Assembly (NCBI RefSeq): GCF_000021305.1
Contig: NC_011772.1
Coordinates: 1,650,001-1,714,000, forward strand
DNA: 64,000 nucleotides
Direction of reading: 5' to 3'
Source of the DNA: Bacillus cereus G9842
Lineage (GTDB): Bacteria; Bacillota; Bacilli; Bacillales; Bacillaceae_G
Shown here in pieces: positions 43,831 to 51,991 of this stretch. The notes under the pieces were generated by a model, which made no database searches, was not told the origin of the DNA, and saw nothing but the letters and a program-made list of their open reading frames with translations. Position 1 is the first letter of the stretch, and every line of letters begins with the position of its first letter. Position numbers and translations under genes: made by a program.

Positions 43831-43836
43831 ATACAC

Positions 43837-44820
43837 TTAAATTAAATTCCACTCTACAATAAGCCCTAAATGTGTAAGACCACCACCGAATCCGTATAGT
43901 AAAAGTGTGTCTCCATTATTTAACTTCCCTTCTTTTATAGCTAAATCTAGAGCGAGTGGAATGGTGACTGAAGAGGTATTCCCCATATATTCCACGCTCG
44001 TTAATGTTTTTTGTATTGGAATTTGAGATTTTTCGCAAATAGATTCGATCATTCGTAAGTTAGCGCTGTGGGGTATGAACCAGTCTATATCATCTACTGG
44101 CATATTTGCGGTATGTATTAAATCTTTTATGCCTTTTGGCACTGTACGTGTTGCCCATTTATATACTTCTCTTCCATTTTGAACGATTTTTTCATTTGTT
44201 TGCAGTGGTGTGCCATTCATAGTAGTAGATAAGTTTGTTCTATATAGATGAATGCCGCCATCACCGTTTGTTCCCATGTGAGCAGCGATAAAGCTTGGGG
44301 TGTCTTCATCTCTTTCTAATAAAATAGCTCCAGCACCATCACCGAATAAAATACAGGTCGTTCTATCGGTATAATCAGTAACTTTAGATAATGTCTCTGT
44401 CGCTACGACAAGTACTTTTTCATGTGATCCAGAAGTGATTAAGCTATTACCGACGTGTAGTCCATATGTAAAACCAGCACAAGTTGCATTTAAATCAAAA
44501 GCTAGTGTATGAGGTATGTTGAAGTATTGTTGTATTTGGCAAGCAACGCTAGGGAAAACGTAATCAGCAGTAGTAGTAGCGACAATGATACAGTCGACAT
44601 CTTCTAAGTTTTTCTTATATGTTGTACATAAATTTTTAATTGCTTTAATGGCTAAGTTTGAGGAATATTCTTCTTCGCTAGCGATTCTTCTTTCCTTCAT
44701 TCCTGTTCTTTGTACAATCCATTCATCATTCGTATGGACCATCTTTTCTAAATCGTTATTAGACAATATTTGATTTGGAACATAAGTACCAATTGCAGTA
44801 ATACGAGATTTAGAATGCAT
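43837..44820 (-). CDS. fabH: 3-oxoacyl-ACP synthase III (KAS III)
   Basis: This 327-residue thiolase-fold enzyme condenses an acyl-CoA primer with malonyl-ACP to start fatty acid synthesis. The catalytic triad is visible: Cys114 in NATCAGF, His in IPHSANLRMI near residue 254 and Asn in YMGNTSS near 284. It stands alone rather than with fabF, so it is probably one of two isoenzymes that set branched or straight chain primers. A FapR-like site lies upstream. AGGAG precedes the ATG. Confidence 0.93.
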   Translation of the reverse strand: MHSKSRITAIGTYVPNQILSNNDLEKMVHTNDEWIVQRTGMKERRIASEEEYSSNLAIKAIKNLCTTYKKNLEDVDCIIVATTTADYVFPSVACQIQQYFNIPHTLAFDLNATCAGFTYGLHVGNSLITSGSHEKVLVVATETLSKVTDYTDRTTCILFGDGAGAILLERDEDTPSFIAAHMGTNGDGGIHLYRTNLSTTMNGTPLQTNEKIVQNGREVYKWATRTVPKGIKDLIHTANMPVDDIDWFIPHSANLRMIESICEKSQIPIQKTLTSVEYMGNTSSVTIPLALDLAIKEGKLNNGDTLLLYGFGGGLTHLGLIVEWNLI

Positions 44821-44841
44821 AGGAACATCTCCTAATTTTTA

Positions 44842-44877
44842 TTTTTATAACCTGATACTAATATTAGGTTATAAAAA
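44842..44877 (-). promoter_or_regulatory. FapR-like operator upstream of fabH
   Basis: TTATAACCTGATACTAAT (44845-44862) agrees with the FapR box TTAGTACCTGATACTAAT at 16 of 18 positions. It also lies inside a larger palindrome with 12-base arms (44842-44853 and 44866-44877). FapR represses fatty-acid genes and is released by malonyl-CoA. Confidence 0.65.
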
Positions 44878-45076
44878 TGTCAATATAGATTTTTGATGTA
44901 TTGAACGACTTAACTTACTATGAAGGAATTTAGCGAGTGTTGTAAAAATAATATACGAGAAGTTTCTAAAATTGATAATTGCTTTTGTTATTTTTATTGT
45001 GAGAAAAATTCGCAAAAAATGACGATTAAAGTAAAAATATAACGATTTTCTTTAGTGTGATATAGGTTGTTAAACC

Positions 45077-45105
45077 TTGTGAAAGCGAATTACTTATGCT
45101 ACACT
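45077..45105 (+). promoter_or_regulatory. Candidate promoter of the hflX leader
   Basis: TTGTGA (45077) and TACACT (45100) are 17 bases apart, with TG one base before the -10. Transcription would start near 45112, about 27 bases ahead of the leader peptide start. Confidence 0.5.
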
Positions 45106-45138
45106 TTATGTAACTTAAAATGAACGGAGGGGCTTCCT

Positions 45139-45180
45139 TTGATCTTAATCAGATTACGTCTCAATACTTTGTGCCAATAA
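45139..45180 (+). CDS. ErmD-like leader peptide upstream of hflX
   Basis: A 13-codon frame starts with TTG at 45139, eight bases after GGAGG, and encodes MILIRLRLNTLCQ. Its RLR-x-x-T-L-x-Q part lines up with the ErmD/ErmK leader peptide (MTHSMRLRFPTLNQ, from memory), in which the RLR motif stalls ribosomes with bound macrolide. Hairpins and a terminator follow, and the next gene is the ribosome-splitting GTPase hflX. The peptide is best explained as the sensor of an antibiotic-responsive attenuator. Confidence 0.75.
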   Translation: MILIRLRLNTLCQ

Positions 45181-45198
45181 TTGAATAGCGCTCAAAGG

Positions 45199-45303
45199 CT
45201 CTGTCTGTGTACAGAGTGAACGGGATTGGTCTGCCTATTTTAAAGGAACCCTTTATTAAGCTTATATGTGAAAAAGAGGGAGGGACGAATACGCCCTCTT
45301 TTT
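45199..45303 (+). terminator. Attenuator hairpins of the hflX leader
   Basis: Downstream of the leader frame are CTCTGT/ACAGAG (45199-45216), TAAAGG/CCTTTA (45241-45255) and a terminator AAAAAGAGGG/CCCTCTTTTT (45271-45303). CCAAT at 45174, within the leader end, can pair with ATTGG at 45225, so ribosome position could change the fold. Confidence 0.7.
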
Positions 45304-45446
45304 GTTTTGCCTTTATAAATAGAATGGGATTGTATAGGTGAACACTTATTGTGGATACGTATACGATTTTGGGACTTTTTTTACTATGAGATAGGATGAA
45401 AGCACAGCTTTCTTCTATTTCTTTGATGAACCCTTATCCGTTTACG

Positions 45447-45474
45447 AAAACACAGGCAGCGACCTGTGTTTTTT
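45447..45474 (+). terminator. Second terminator before hflX
   Basis: AAAACACAGG pairs with CCTGTGTTTT and is followed by TT-rich DNA, 32 bases upstream of the hflX start. The space 45304-45446 holds no clear gene; a 29-codon frame at 45396-45485 runs through this hairpin but lacks a good ribosome binding site. Confidence 0.75.
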
Positions 45475-45506
45475 ATTTTACGTAATCGAAATGGAGGAAT
45501 AAATAT

Positions 45507-46766
45507 ATGGAAGAAGTATTACAAAGAGCAGTTTTAGTTGGAGTAAATGTAGGTAATGAAGATGATTTTGCATATTCGATGGAAGAGTTAACAAATCTTG
45601 CGGAAGCTTGTGATGTAGAGGTAATTGGGCAAGTAACGCAAAATTTACAACGAGTAAATCCATCGCATTATATCGGAAAAGGAAAGATTGAAGAAGTAGC
45701 AGCGTATGTACAAGAAATAGATGCGAATATGGTCATCTTTAATGATGAATTATCTCCTTCACAAATTCGAAATTTAGAAGAGGATTTAGATTGTAAGGTA
45801 ATTGATCGTACCATTTTAATTTTAGATATTTTTGCGCAACGTGCGAAAACGAAAGAAGCACAGCTACAAGTAGAAGTAGCCCATCTTCAGTATATGATGC
45901 CTCGTTTAATCGGTCTTCGTGAATCGTTAGGAAGACAGAGCGGCGGCGTTGGTACGAAAAATAAAGGTGTCGGTGAGAAGAAGTTAGAGTTAGACCGTCG
46001 TAAAATTGAAGAACAAATTTCAGTTTTAAATAAAGATTTAGAAGCGCTCGTTGCCCAGCGTCAAACGCAGCGAAAGCAACGTAAGAAAAATGAAATACCT
46101 GTTGTAGCATTAGTAGGTTATACGAATGCAGGAAAGTCAACGACGATGAATGCAATGCTTGAAATTTATAATGGTACAGAAGAAAAACAAGTACTTGAAA
46201 AAGATATGTTATTCGCGACGTTAGAAACATCTGTACGAAATATTGATTTGCCAGATAATAAATCATTCTTATTAACAGATACAGTTGGATTTGTAAGTAA
46301 ATTACCACATCATCTTGTGAAGGCGTTCCGTTCAACGTTAGAAGAAGTAGCGGAAGCAGACCTACTTATTCACGTCGTAGATTACGCAAATTCAAATTAT
46401 GAACAATTAATTGATATTACAAATGAAACGTTAAAGAAAATTGGAGTAGAAAATATTCCAACGATCTATGCTTATAATAAATCAGATATGGTAGATGTTG
46501 AAATTCCGAAAGTGCAAGAAAATCGCGTTTATTTATCAGCGAAGAAACATGTTGGAATTGAAGAACTTGTAGAAATGATTCGCTCACACATCTATAAAGA
46601 GTATACGAAGTGTGAAATGTTAATTCCATATGATCAAGGACAGGTAGTTTCGTATTTCAATAATCATGCACACGTTTTATCTACGAGTTACGAAAACGAA
46701 GGTACCAAATTAGAAATAGAATGTAAGACGAGTGATTACGAGAAGTATAAGCATTTTGCAATTTAA
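45507..46766 (+). CDS. hflX: GTPase HflX, ribosome-splitting factor
   Basis: The 419-residue protein has the HflX N-terminal domain (ITQNLQRVNPSHYIGKGKIEE-like region), a coiled-coil with the conserved LRESLGRQSGGVGTKNKGVG glycine-rich loop, and a GTPase domain. In the latter G1 is GYTNAGKST near residue 204, G3 DTVGFVSKLPHHL and G4 NKSD. HflX binds 70S ribosomes and splits stalled ones after heat or antibiotic stress; paralogues give macrolide/lincosamide resistance in Listeria and mycobacteria. It has AGGAGG upstream and a leader with a macrolide-type stalling peptide, which points to antibiotic induction. Confidence 0.95.
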   Translation: MEEVLQRAVLVGVNVGNEDDFAYSMEELTNLAEACDVEVIGQVTQNLQRVNPSHYIGKGKIEEVAAYVQEIDANMVIFNDELSPSQIRNLEEDLDCKVIDRTILILDIFAQRAKTKEAQLQVEVAHLQYMMPRLIGLRESLGRQSGGVGTKNKGVGEKKLELDRRKIEEQISVLNKDLEALVAQRQTQRKQRKKNEIPVVALVGYTNAGKSTTMNAMLEIYNGTEEKQVLEKDMLFATLETSVRNIDLPDNKSFLLTDTVGFVSKLPHHLVKAFRSTLEEVAEADLLIHVVDYANSNYEQLIDITNETLKKIGVENIPTIYAYNKSDMVDVEIPKVQENRVYLSAKKHVGIEELVEMIRSHIYKEYTKCEMLIPYDQGQVVSYFNNHAHVLSTSYENEGTKLEIECKTSDYEKYKHFAI

Positions 46767-46772
46767 TGTAAG

Positions 46773-46808
46773 AGGCAACCCAGTATGTGATTGGGTTGTC
46801 TTTTTTTG
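46773..46808 (+). terminator. hflX terminator
   Basis: GGCAACCCA pairs with TGGGTTGTC (one G-T pair), followed by eight Ts. Confidence 0.85.
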
Positions 46809-46921
46809 TACTGTTTTACCGCTGAAAGTTACAAGGATGCAAGCCAATGACGGGAGTTAAGTTATATTTCTGGAAAAAGAAATGAAAGCAGTATAGAATA
46901 GAAATGTTTCAAAAGTCAGAA

Positions 46922-46944
46922 TTTATTACACCTACTGTAATAAA
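46922..46944. promoter_or_regulatory. Palindromic operator candidate upstream of the MFS gene
   Basis: TTTATTACA and TGTAATAAA flank five bases, about 33 bases ahead of the start codon. The symmetry is that of a repressor-binding site, but no regulator gene is adjacent. Confidence 0.5.
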
Positions 46945-46977
46945 TATATAATTTGTACAGAAAGGGGAGATTCACAT

Positions 46978-48189
46978 ATGCAGGCAGTTTCACACAAAAA
47001 AACTGTAGAAACACCGACAATATATCGAATTTTATTTGCGATTAGCTTTGGGCATTTTTTAAATGATTCGATGCAAGCAGTTGTGCCGGCGTTGTTTCCT
47101 ATTTTGGAAAAAACGATGAATTTATCCTATATGCAAGTAGGGTGGATTGCGTTTGCTTTAAATATGACGTCATCGATTATGCAACCGGTGTTTGGTATGT
47201 ATTCAGATAAGAAGCCATCACCATTTTTATTACCACTCGGTATGTTTTCAAGCATGCTTGGAATGATTGGACTCGCGTTTGCACCAAACTTTATTATTGT
47301 TATTATTTCTGTTTTATTTATTGGTTTAGGTTCCGCAGTTTTTCATCCAGAAGGCGCTCGTGTTGCGTATATGGCGGCAGGTGCAAAACGAGGGTTAGCG
47401 CAAGCGATTTATCAAGTTGGGGGAAACACGGGGAATTCCTTAGCTCCTATTTTTACAGCGCTAATTTTCGTTCCACTCGGTCAAATTGGTTCATTAGGTT
47501 TTACAGCATTTGCAGCAGTAGGAATTGTATTATTAATTTTCGTATCGAATTGGTACAAAAATGAATTAGCAACCGGCGCTGTAAGAAGGAAGAAGAGGGC
47601 TGCGCTTGAGGCGGAAAATGCAATTGTAAGTACACACATTAAATTCGTTATTATACTTCTTGTTTTTCTTACTTTTGTACGTTCTTGGTACGGTGCTGGT
47701 ATCGGGAATTTCTATCAATTTTACTTAATAGAGCATTATGGTTTATCTATAAAAAATGCCCAGTATTTCGTATTCGCATTTATGATTGCTGGTGTGTTAG
47801 GAACTTTCTTCGGAGGACCGTTAGCAGATCGATTTGGTAAGAAAAATATCATCGTATTTTCAATGTTAGGTTCAGCGCCACTTGCACTGTTATTACCACA
47901 TGTCTCACTTGTGTGGGTCGTACCGTTATTTTTATGTATCGGTTTTATTAGTTCAAGTAGTTTTAGTGTAATTGTTGTATATGCACAAGAGCTTGTACCT
48001 GGAAAAGTGGGAATGGTGTCAGGATTAATCGTAGGTCTTGCGTTTGGACTTGGAGCATTAGGTGCAGTAGTTCTTGGGAAATTAGCAGATATATATAGCC
48101 TGCAATTTATTATGCTATTATGTAGTTGTCTACCATTAATTGGACTCACTTCATGGTTACTGCCAAGTGATAAGAAAACGATAGAATAG
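46978..48189 (+). CDS. MFS transporter of the fosmidomycin-resistance (Fsr) type
   Basis: This 403-residue, 12-helix protein has features of the Fsr group: ISFGHFLNDSMQAVVPALFPIL at helix 1, the FGMYSDKKPSPFLLPLGM loop, and FHPEGARVAYMAAGAKRGLAQAIYQVGGN in the middle. Members export fosmidomycin or related compounds. The cysteine synthase gene follows after ten bases, so co-transcription is likely, hinting at a possible link to sulfur or amino acid export, but this is speculative. A palindrome lies upstream. Confidence 0.82.
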   Translation: MQAVSHKKTVETPTIYRILFAISFGHFLNDSMQAVVPALFPILEKTMNLSYMQVGWIAFALNMTSSIMQPVFGMYSDKKPSPFLLPLGMFSSMLGMIGLAFAPNFIIVIISVLFIGLGSAVFHPEGARVAYMAAGAKRGLAQAIYQVGGNTGNSLAPIFTALIFVPLGQIGSLGFTAFAAVGIVLLIFVSNWYKNELATGAVRRKKRAALEAENAIVSTHIKFVIILLVFLTFVRSWYGAGIGNFYQFYLIEHYGLSIKNAQYFVFAFMIAGVLGTFFGGPLADRFGKKNIIVFSMLGSAPLALLLPHVSLVWVVPLFLCIGFISSSSFSVIVVYAQELVPGKVGMVSGLIVGLAFGLGALGAVVLGKLADIYSLQFIMLLCSCLPLIGLTSWLLPSDKKTIE

Positions 48190-48199
48190 GGGATGCGCT

Positions 48200-49117
48200 A
48201 TGAAATTATGTGAAAACGTAACAGAATTAATAGGCGATACACCTGTCGTCCGATTATCTAAATTTATTCCGGAAGACGCAGCAGATGTGTATGTGAAACT
48301 AGAAATGTTTAATCCATCGCGCAGTGTGAAAGACCGTGCTGCTTATAATTTACTTCACGTTGCAGAAGAAAATGGTCTCATCAAACCAGGAGATACAATC
48401 ATTGAACCGACAAGCGGGAATACAGGGATTGGTTTAGCGATGAATGCAGCAGCTAAAGGGTATAAAGCGATTTTAATTATGCCAGACAATATGTCAAAAG
48501 AGCGTATTAATTTATTAAAAGCATACGGGGCAGAAGTAGTTTTAACACCAGCAGAACAAAGAATGCCAGGAGCAATTGCGAAGGCGTTAGAATTGCAAAA
48601 GCAAATACCGAATAGTTTTATTCCGCAACAATTTGAAAACCCAGCTAATCCGAATATTCACCGCTATACGACTGCGCTTGAAATTTATGAACAAATGGAT
48701 GGAGAGCTTGACGCCTTTGTTGCAACGGCAGGAACAGGCGGAACGATTACAGGGACTGGTGAAACGTTAAAAGAGAAATTACCAAACTTATATATTGCAG
48801 TAGTGGAACCGAAAGGATCTCCCGTTTTATCAGGTGGTGTACCAGGTCCTCATAAACTAGTAGGAACAAGCCCAGGGTTCATCCCGAAAAACTTAAATAT
48901 AGAAGTGTATAACGAAATTATTCAAATTGCAGACGAAGAGGCTTTAACGACAATGAGAAACTTAGCTAGACAAGAGGGATTATTAGTTGGGCCGTCTTCT
49001 GGAGCATCTGTTTACGCTGCAATCATGATAGCGAAACGTCTAGGCGCTGGTAAAAAAGTTTTATGTATTGCGCCTGATACAGGGGAACGTTATTTGAGTA
49101 TGGGGTTATTTGAATAA
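48200..49117 (+). CDS. cysK: Cysteine synthase (O-acetylserine thiol-lyase)
   Basis: This 305-residue PLP enzyme makes cysteine from O-acetylserine and sulfide. The PLP lysine is Lys44 in PSRSVKDRAAY. The substrate loop PTSGNTGIGLA, the phosphate-binding TAGTGGTITGTG and the GPSSGAS serine are present. It is probably a second copy, since Bacillus genomes carry several. It is co-directional with and close to the Fsr-type MFS gene and has its own terminator. CysK and CysM types cannot be separated by eye. Confidence 0.92.
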   Translation: MKLCENVTELIGDTPVVRLSKFIPEDAADVYVKLEMFNPSRSVKDRAAYNLLHVAEENGLIKPGDTIIEPTSGNTGIGLAMNAAAKGYKAILIMPDNMSKERINLLKAYGAEVVLTPAEQRMPGAIAKALELQKQIPNSFIPQQFENPANPNIHRYTTALEIYEQMDGELDAFVATAGTGGTITGTGETLKEKLPNLYIAVVEPKGSPVLSGGVPGPHKLVGTSPGFIPKNLNIEVYNEIIQIADEEALTTMRNLARQEGLLVGPSSGASVYAAIMIAKRLGAGKKVLCIAPDTGERYLSMGLFE

Positions 49118-49127
49118 AAAGGATAGA

Positions 49128-49168
49128 AACACCTTAATAGTGAATAGCTGCTATTAAGGTGTTTGTTT
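49128..49168 (+). terminator. Terminator after the cysteine synthase gene
   Basis: AACACCTTAATAG pairs with CTATTAAGGTGTT, followed by a T-rich tract. Confidence 0.85.
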
Positions 49169-49196
49169 TATGGAATGAAGAAGGGGGAGAAGAACA

Positions 49197-49709
49197 ATGA
49201 AACTATTAAAACCAATCCATGAATATAGTGAGCATATTACGGCGTATAGACAGGCATTTTTACAATCAGGGGAACAACCACATGGAAGTAGTTCTTTACA
49301 AAACTTTGATTCTCTTGATGAATGGTTTGAAAAAGTGAGTAAACAAGAACTAGGAGAAAATATACTAGCTAATCGAGTGCCATCTAGCCAGTTTTTAAGT
49401 TTTGAAAAAAGGGAACTTATAGGTTTTGTGAATATTAGACATAGATTAAATCCAGAATTATTACGGGAAAGCGGTCATATTGGATATAGTGTCCATCCAA
49501 ATAAGCGTCGCCACGGTTACGCTACGAAACAACTACAACTTGCATTAGCTGAAGCACAAAAATTAGGATTACAGAAAGTGTTAATAACTTGCGATAAATC
49601 CAATATCGGTTCTGCTAAAACGATTCAAAAGGTTGGCGGTGTGTTAGAAAATGAAGTAGTTTCTTCTCGTACTGGTGAAGTTATTCAGCGCTATTGGATA
49701 GAAATATGA
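49197..49709 (+). CDS. GNAT-family N-acetyltransferase
   Basis: This 170-residue protein has the acetyl-CoA-binding region: FVNIRHRLNPELLRESGHIGYSVHPNKRRHGYAT carries the R/Q-x-x-G-x-A-type loop near residue 103 (KRRHGYAT). The later strand KVLITCDKSNIGSAKTI is the usual helix cap. The substrate is unknown. AAGGGGGAG precedes the ATG. It is followed by two further small genes in the same direction, without clear operon evidence. Confidence 0.85.
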   Translation: MKLLKPIHEYSEHITAYRQAFLQSGEQPHGSSSLQNFDSLDEWFEKVSKQELGENILANRVPSSQFLSFEKRELIGFVNIRHRLNPELLRESGHIGYSVHPNKRRHGYATKQLQLALAEAQKLGLQKVLITCDKSNIGSAKTIQKVGGVLENEVVSSRTGEVIQRYWIEI

Positions 49710-49802
49710 TGTAGTAGGAATTTGAAAAGGTAATGCAAGCTGTAAAATCGAAATAGATAAATGAAAAGTAAGGGGATTACTGCAATTTTAGGAGGAAATG
49801 AA

Positions 49803-50630
49803 TTGGGATTAAAAGAGAAAGCAATAGAGATGGCAGAGATTTATAGGAAAAATCCGAAAGTGGAAGCTATTATTTTAGCGGGTTCAGTAGCTAGAAAACT
49901 TGAAGATGAACATTCAGATATAGAATTACATATTTTATGGTCAACACCGCCGGAAGATGAGGATCGTAGGGCCCCTATTTATCATATTGATGGGAAAATA
50001 TTATCGTATCATCCGTATGAGGAAGAAGAATGGTCGGAAACGTATTTAACGAAAGAGGGAATTAAATTAGAGATTAGTAACTTTTTAACAGAGACAGTAG
50101 AGAAAGTGATTTCGGATGTGGTGGATCAATATGATATAAGTTATGAAAAACAATGTATTGTATCATCTGTTCATGATGGTGTTAGTTTGTATGGAGAAGG
50201 GAAAGTGAATGAATTAAAAGATAGAGTAGCGGCATATCCAGATGAACTAGCAAAACGGATGATTTCAGAAAATCTATGGTTAAGTAATCGTTGGCACAAT
50301 CGAAAGGCGCTTTTAAAACGGAAAGATTGGCTTATGCTTTATGACGTTATTTGTGAAGTACAAAGGAATGTATTTGGTGTTTTATTTGGTTTGAATAAAA
50401 TGTACGTACATCATCCAGCGTTTAAATGGATGCCTAATAATGTGGAACGAATGACTATTAAACCTGAAAAATTATATAAACGTATGGCAGATACATTAAT
50501 AGGGAGTCCAGAAAATAGTGTGCAGGAGTTAGAGTTGCTAATAGAAGAAGTATTGCAACAAGTTCATACATACGCGCCAGGAGTAAATGTGGATGAGCAA
50601 GAAAAATCTATTTTTTATTTTGTGAAATAG
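49803..50630 (+). CDS. Nucleotidyltransferase-domain protein
   Basis: This protein of about 275 residues has an N-terminal polymerase-beta-like nucleotidyltransferase motif: LAGSVARKLEDEHSDIELHI gives the G-S and D-x-E metal-binding pattern. A helical C-terminal half follows, with RKALLKRKDWLMLYDVICE. Enzymes of this kind adenylylate antibiotics or proteins; the target is unknown. The TTG at 49803 is preferred because TAGGAGG lies seven bases upstream; the ATG at 49761 in the same frame has none. Confidence 0.72.
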   Translation: MGLKEKAIEMAEIYRKNPKVEAIILAGSVARKLEDEHSDIELHILWSTPPEDEDRRAPIYHIDGKILSYHPYEEEEWSETYLTKEGIKLEISNFLTETVEKVISDVVDQYDISYEKQCIVSSVHDGVSLYGEGKVNELKDRVAAYPDELAKRMISENLWLSNRWHNRKALLKRKDWLMLYDVICEVQRNVFGVLFGLNKMYVHHPAFKWMPNNVERMTIKPEKLYKRMADTLIGSPENSVQELELLIEEVLQQVHTYAPGVNVDEQEKSIFYFVK

Positions 50631-50653
50631 AAAATAGTAATAAGGGGGAAGTT

Positions 50654-51229
50654 ATGGGTTTTTTTAATAGGTTTTTTAAAAAAGTTGAAAAAGTAAATGA
50701 GCAAGAAGCCACTCTTCATGAATTAAGTGAAGAATTGTATGTTGAATCACCGGTAGAGGAAGCGACTAGTTACTGGGTATCAATGGCACAAAATATAATT
50801 ATTAATGCTGTAAAGGCGGCTGACAATGATGTGGAACGTGCCTTCGTATTATTGAATTTGAAGAAAGGTGAGGCTTCATTTGATATTTTTTATCAAATAA
50901 ATGGGCAATTGTATTTCTGGGATCAGCTAGAAAATGAGACGATAAGAAATAGAATTCAGAACGAGTTGTTACCGCAAGCTCCAGAAGTTTCAAATGCAGT
51001 AAATGAGCAATTTCATGAAGCTGATCACCCTATAATTTCGTTTGCGCAATTGCAGTTTGAATGGGAAACGAAAGCTTGGTTTTCACATATAATTTGGGAA
51101 GATAACCTTGCTGCTCAATTGCCCAAAACTCAAATTCTAAATGAATGGTTTCGTGTAATTAAAGAAGAAACGAAAAATAGACCACTGGATAGTGATGCGA
51201 AATTTTCTTGGTATCCATCAAACTCTTAA
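50654..51229 (+). CDS. Conserved-looking protein of unknown function
   Basis: This 191-residue acidic protein begins MGFFNRFFKKVEKVNEQEA. It contains aromatic-rich strands (FDIFYQINGQLYFWDQL) and an LQFEWETKAWFSHIIWEDN segment, then ends with a proline-poor polar tail. The pattern loosely recalls small cytosolic immunity proteins of the DUF600 kind, but I am not able to assign it. AGGGGGAAG lies before the ATG, and it follows the nucleotidyltransferase gene by 23 bases. Confidence 0.65.
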   Translation: MGFFNRFFKKVEKVNEQEATLHELSEELYVESPVEEATSYWVSMAQNIIINAVKAADNDVERAFVLLNLKKGEASFDIFYQINGQLYFWDQLENETIRNRIQNELLPQAPEVSNAVNEQFHEADHPIISFAQLQFEWETKAWFSHIIWEDNLAAQLPKTQILNEWFRVIKEETKNRPLDSDAKFSWYPSNS

Positions 51230-51361
51230 AAAATGAATACAGAGAGACAGGTTATGTTTCTAGATGATTTGTATTATTGAATAAGTATCAATAATACGTA
51301 ATTCTTTTTCTATTGCCTGTTAGAATTCGTTATGTACTAATCCACTTGTTTTCTAAACTAA

Positions 51362-51419
51362 AACTTATATTTCGAATTTTTAAATAGATTGTAATACATA
51401 AAAATTCAAAATATAAGTT
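51362..51419. repeat. Long inverted repeat ahead of the Phe T-box promoter
   Basis: Arms of 21 bases at 51362-51382 and 51399-51419 match at all but one position, with a 16-base spacer. The right arm runs into the TTGACA -35 box at 51418. No T-run follows, so it is more likely an operator or relic than a terminator. Confidence 0.6.
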
Positions 51420-51446
51420 GACACTATTTTTAATGTGTGATAAAAA
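51418..51446 (+). promoter_or_regulatory. Candidate promoter of the NSS symporter
   Basis: TTGACA (51418) and TAAAAA (51441) are 17 bases apart, with an extended TG before the -10. Confidence 0.6.
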
Positions 51447-51480
51447 TGATAGTAATCAATTCGGAAAATAATATTTGGGC

Positions 51481-51893
51481 AATGAAAGGGTATAGTAGTG
51501 AATATCTCCCTATTTCAGAGAGCTGATGGTTGGTGTGAATCAGTATATAGATTATTCATGAAGTTCGTCCTGGAGCATCTTTCATAAATCTCGCATTATG
51601 AGGAAATGAAAGACGGTAGTTTATACCGTTATCAAATAAAGTGGTGAAGATTTTTTCACAACTAGGGTGGTACCGCGATATTTATCGTCCCTACGTATTT
51701 ACGTAGGGACGTTTTTTATTTAGGTCCTAACTTTGGTGTGGCTTCATAACTAGGGTGGTACCGCGATATTTTATCGTCCCTACGTTTTTGCGTAGGGGCG
51801 TTTTTATTTAGGTGGTTTCTTAGTGTTCTTCACAACTAGGGTGGTACCGCGATATTTTTGTCGTCCCTACGTATTTACGTAGGGACGTTTTTT
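51481..51893 (+). promoter_or_regulatory. T-box leader, Phe specifier, with three antiterminator/terminator modules
   Basis: Stem I contains AGAGAGCTGATGG and GTGTGAATCAGTA, with specifier TTC at 51564-51566 (GAAG-TTC-GTCCTGGAG). The T-box GGGTGGTACCGCG follows in three copies starting near 51660, 51748 and 51834. Each is followed by a terminator (51686-51717, 51775-51806, 51862-51893) built on CGTCCCTACG. The symporter gene starts at 51992. Confidence 0.92.
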
Positions 51894-51991
51894 TATTAGG
51901 GAGGAAGTGAACGTATTAGAAAAGAGTATTGATAGAACAATATAAATACCGAATTGTAACAAAGAAAAAGAGATAGAGAGGAGATTAACAA

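Noticed and set aside
45396..45485. 29-codon frame through the second hflX terminator, as a second leader peptide
   Set aside because: Only a weak GAGATAGG touches the ATG; without a usable ribosome binding site it is kept only as a remark.
45739..46335. 198-codon minus-strand frame inside hflX
   Set aside because: It is antisense to a well-conserved GTPase, with no start signal or recognisable domain.
51660..51893. Three regularly spaced repeats that could suggest a CRISPR-like array
   Set aside because: The repeats are T-box and terminator sequences, longer than the spacers, and belong to one leader.
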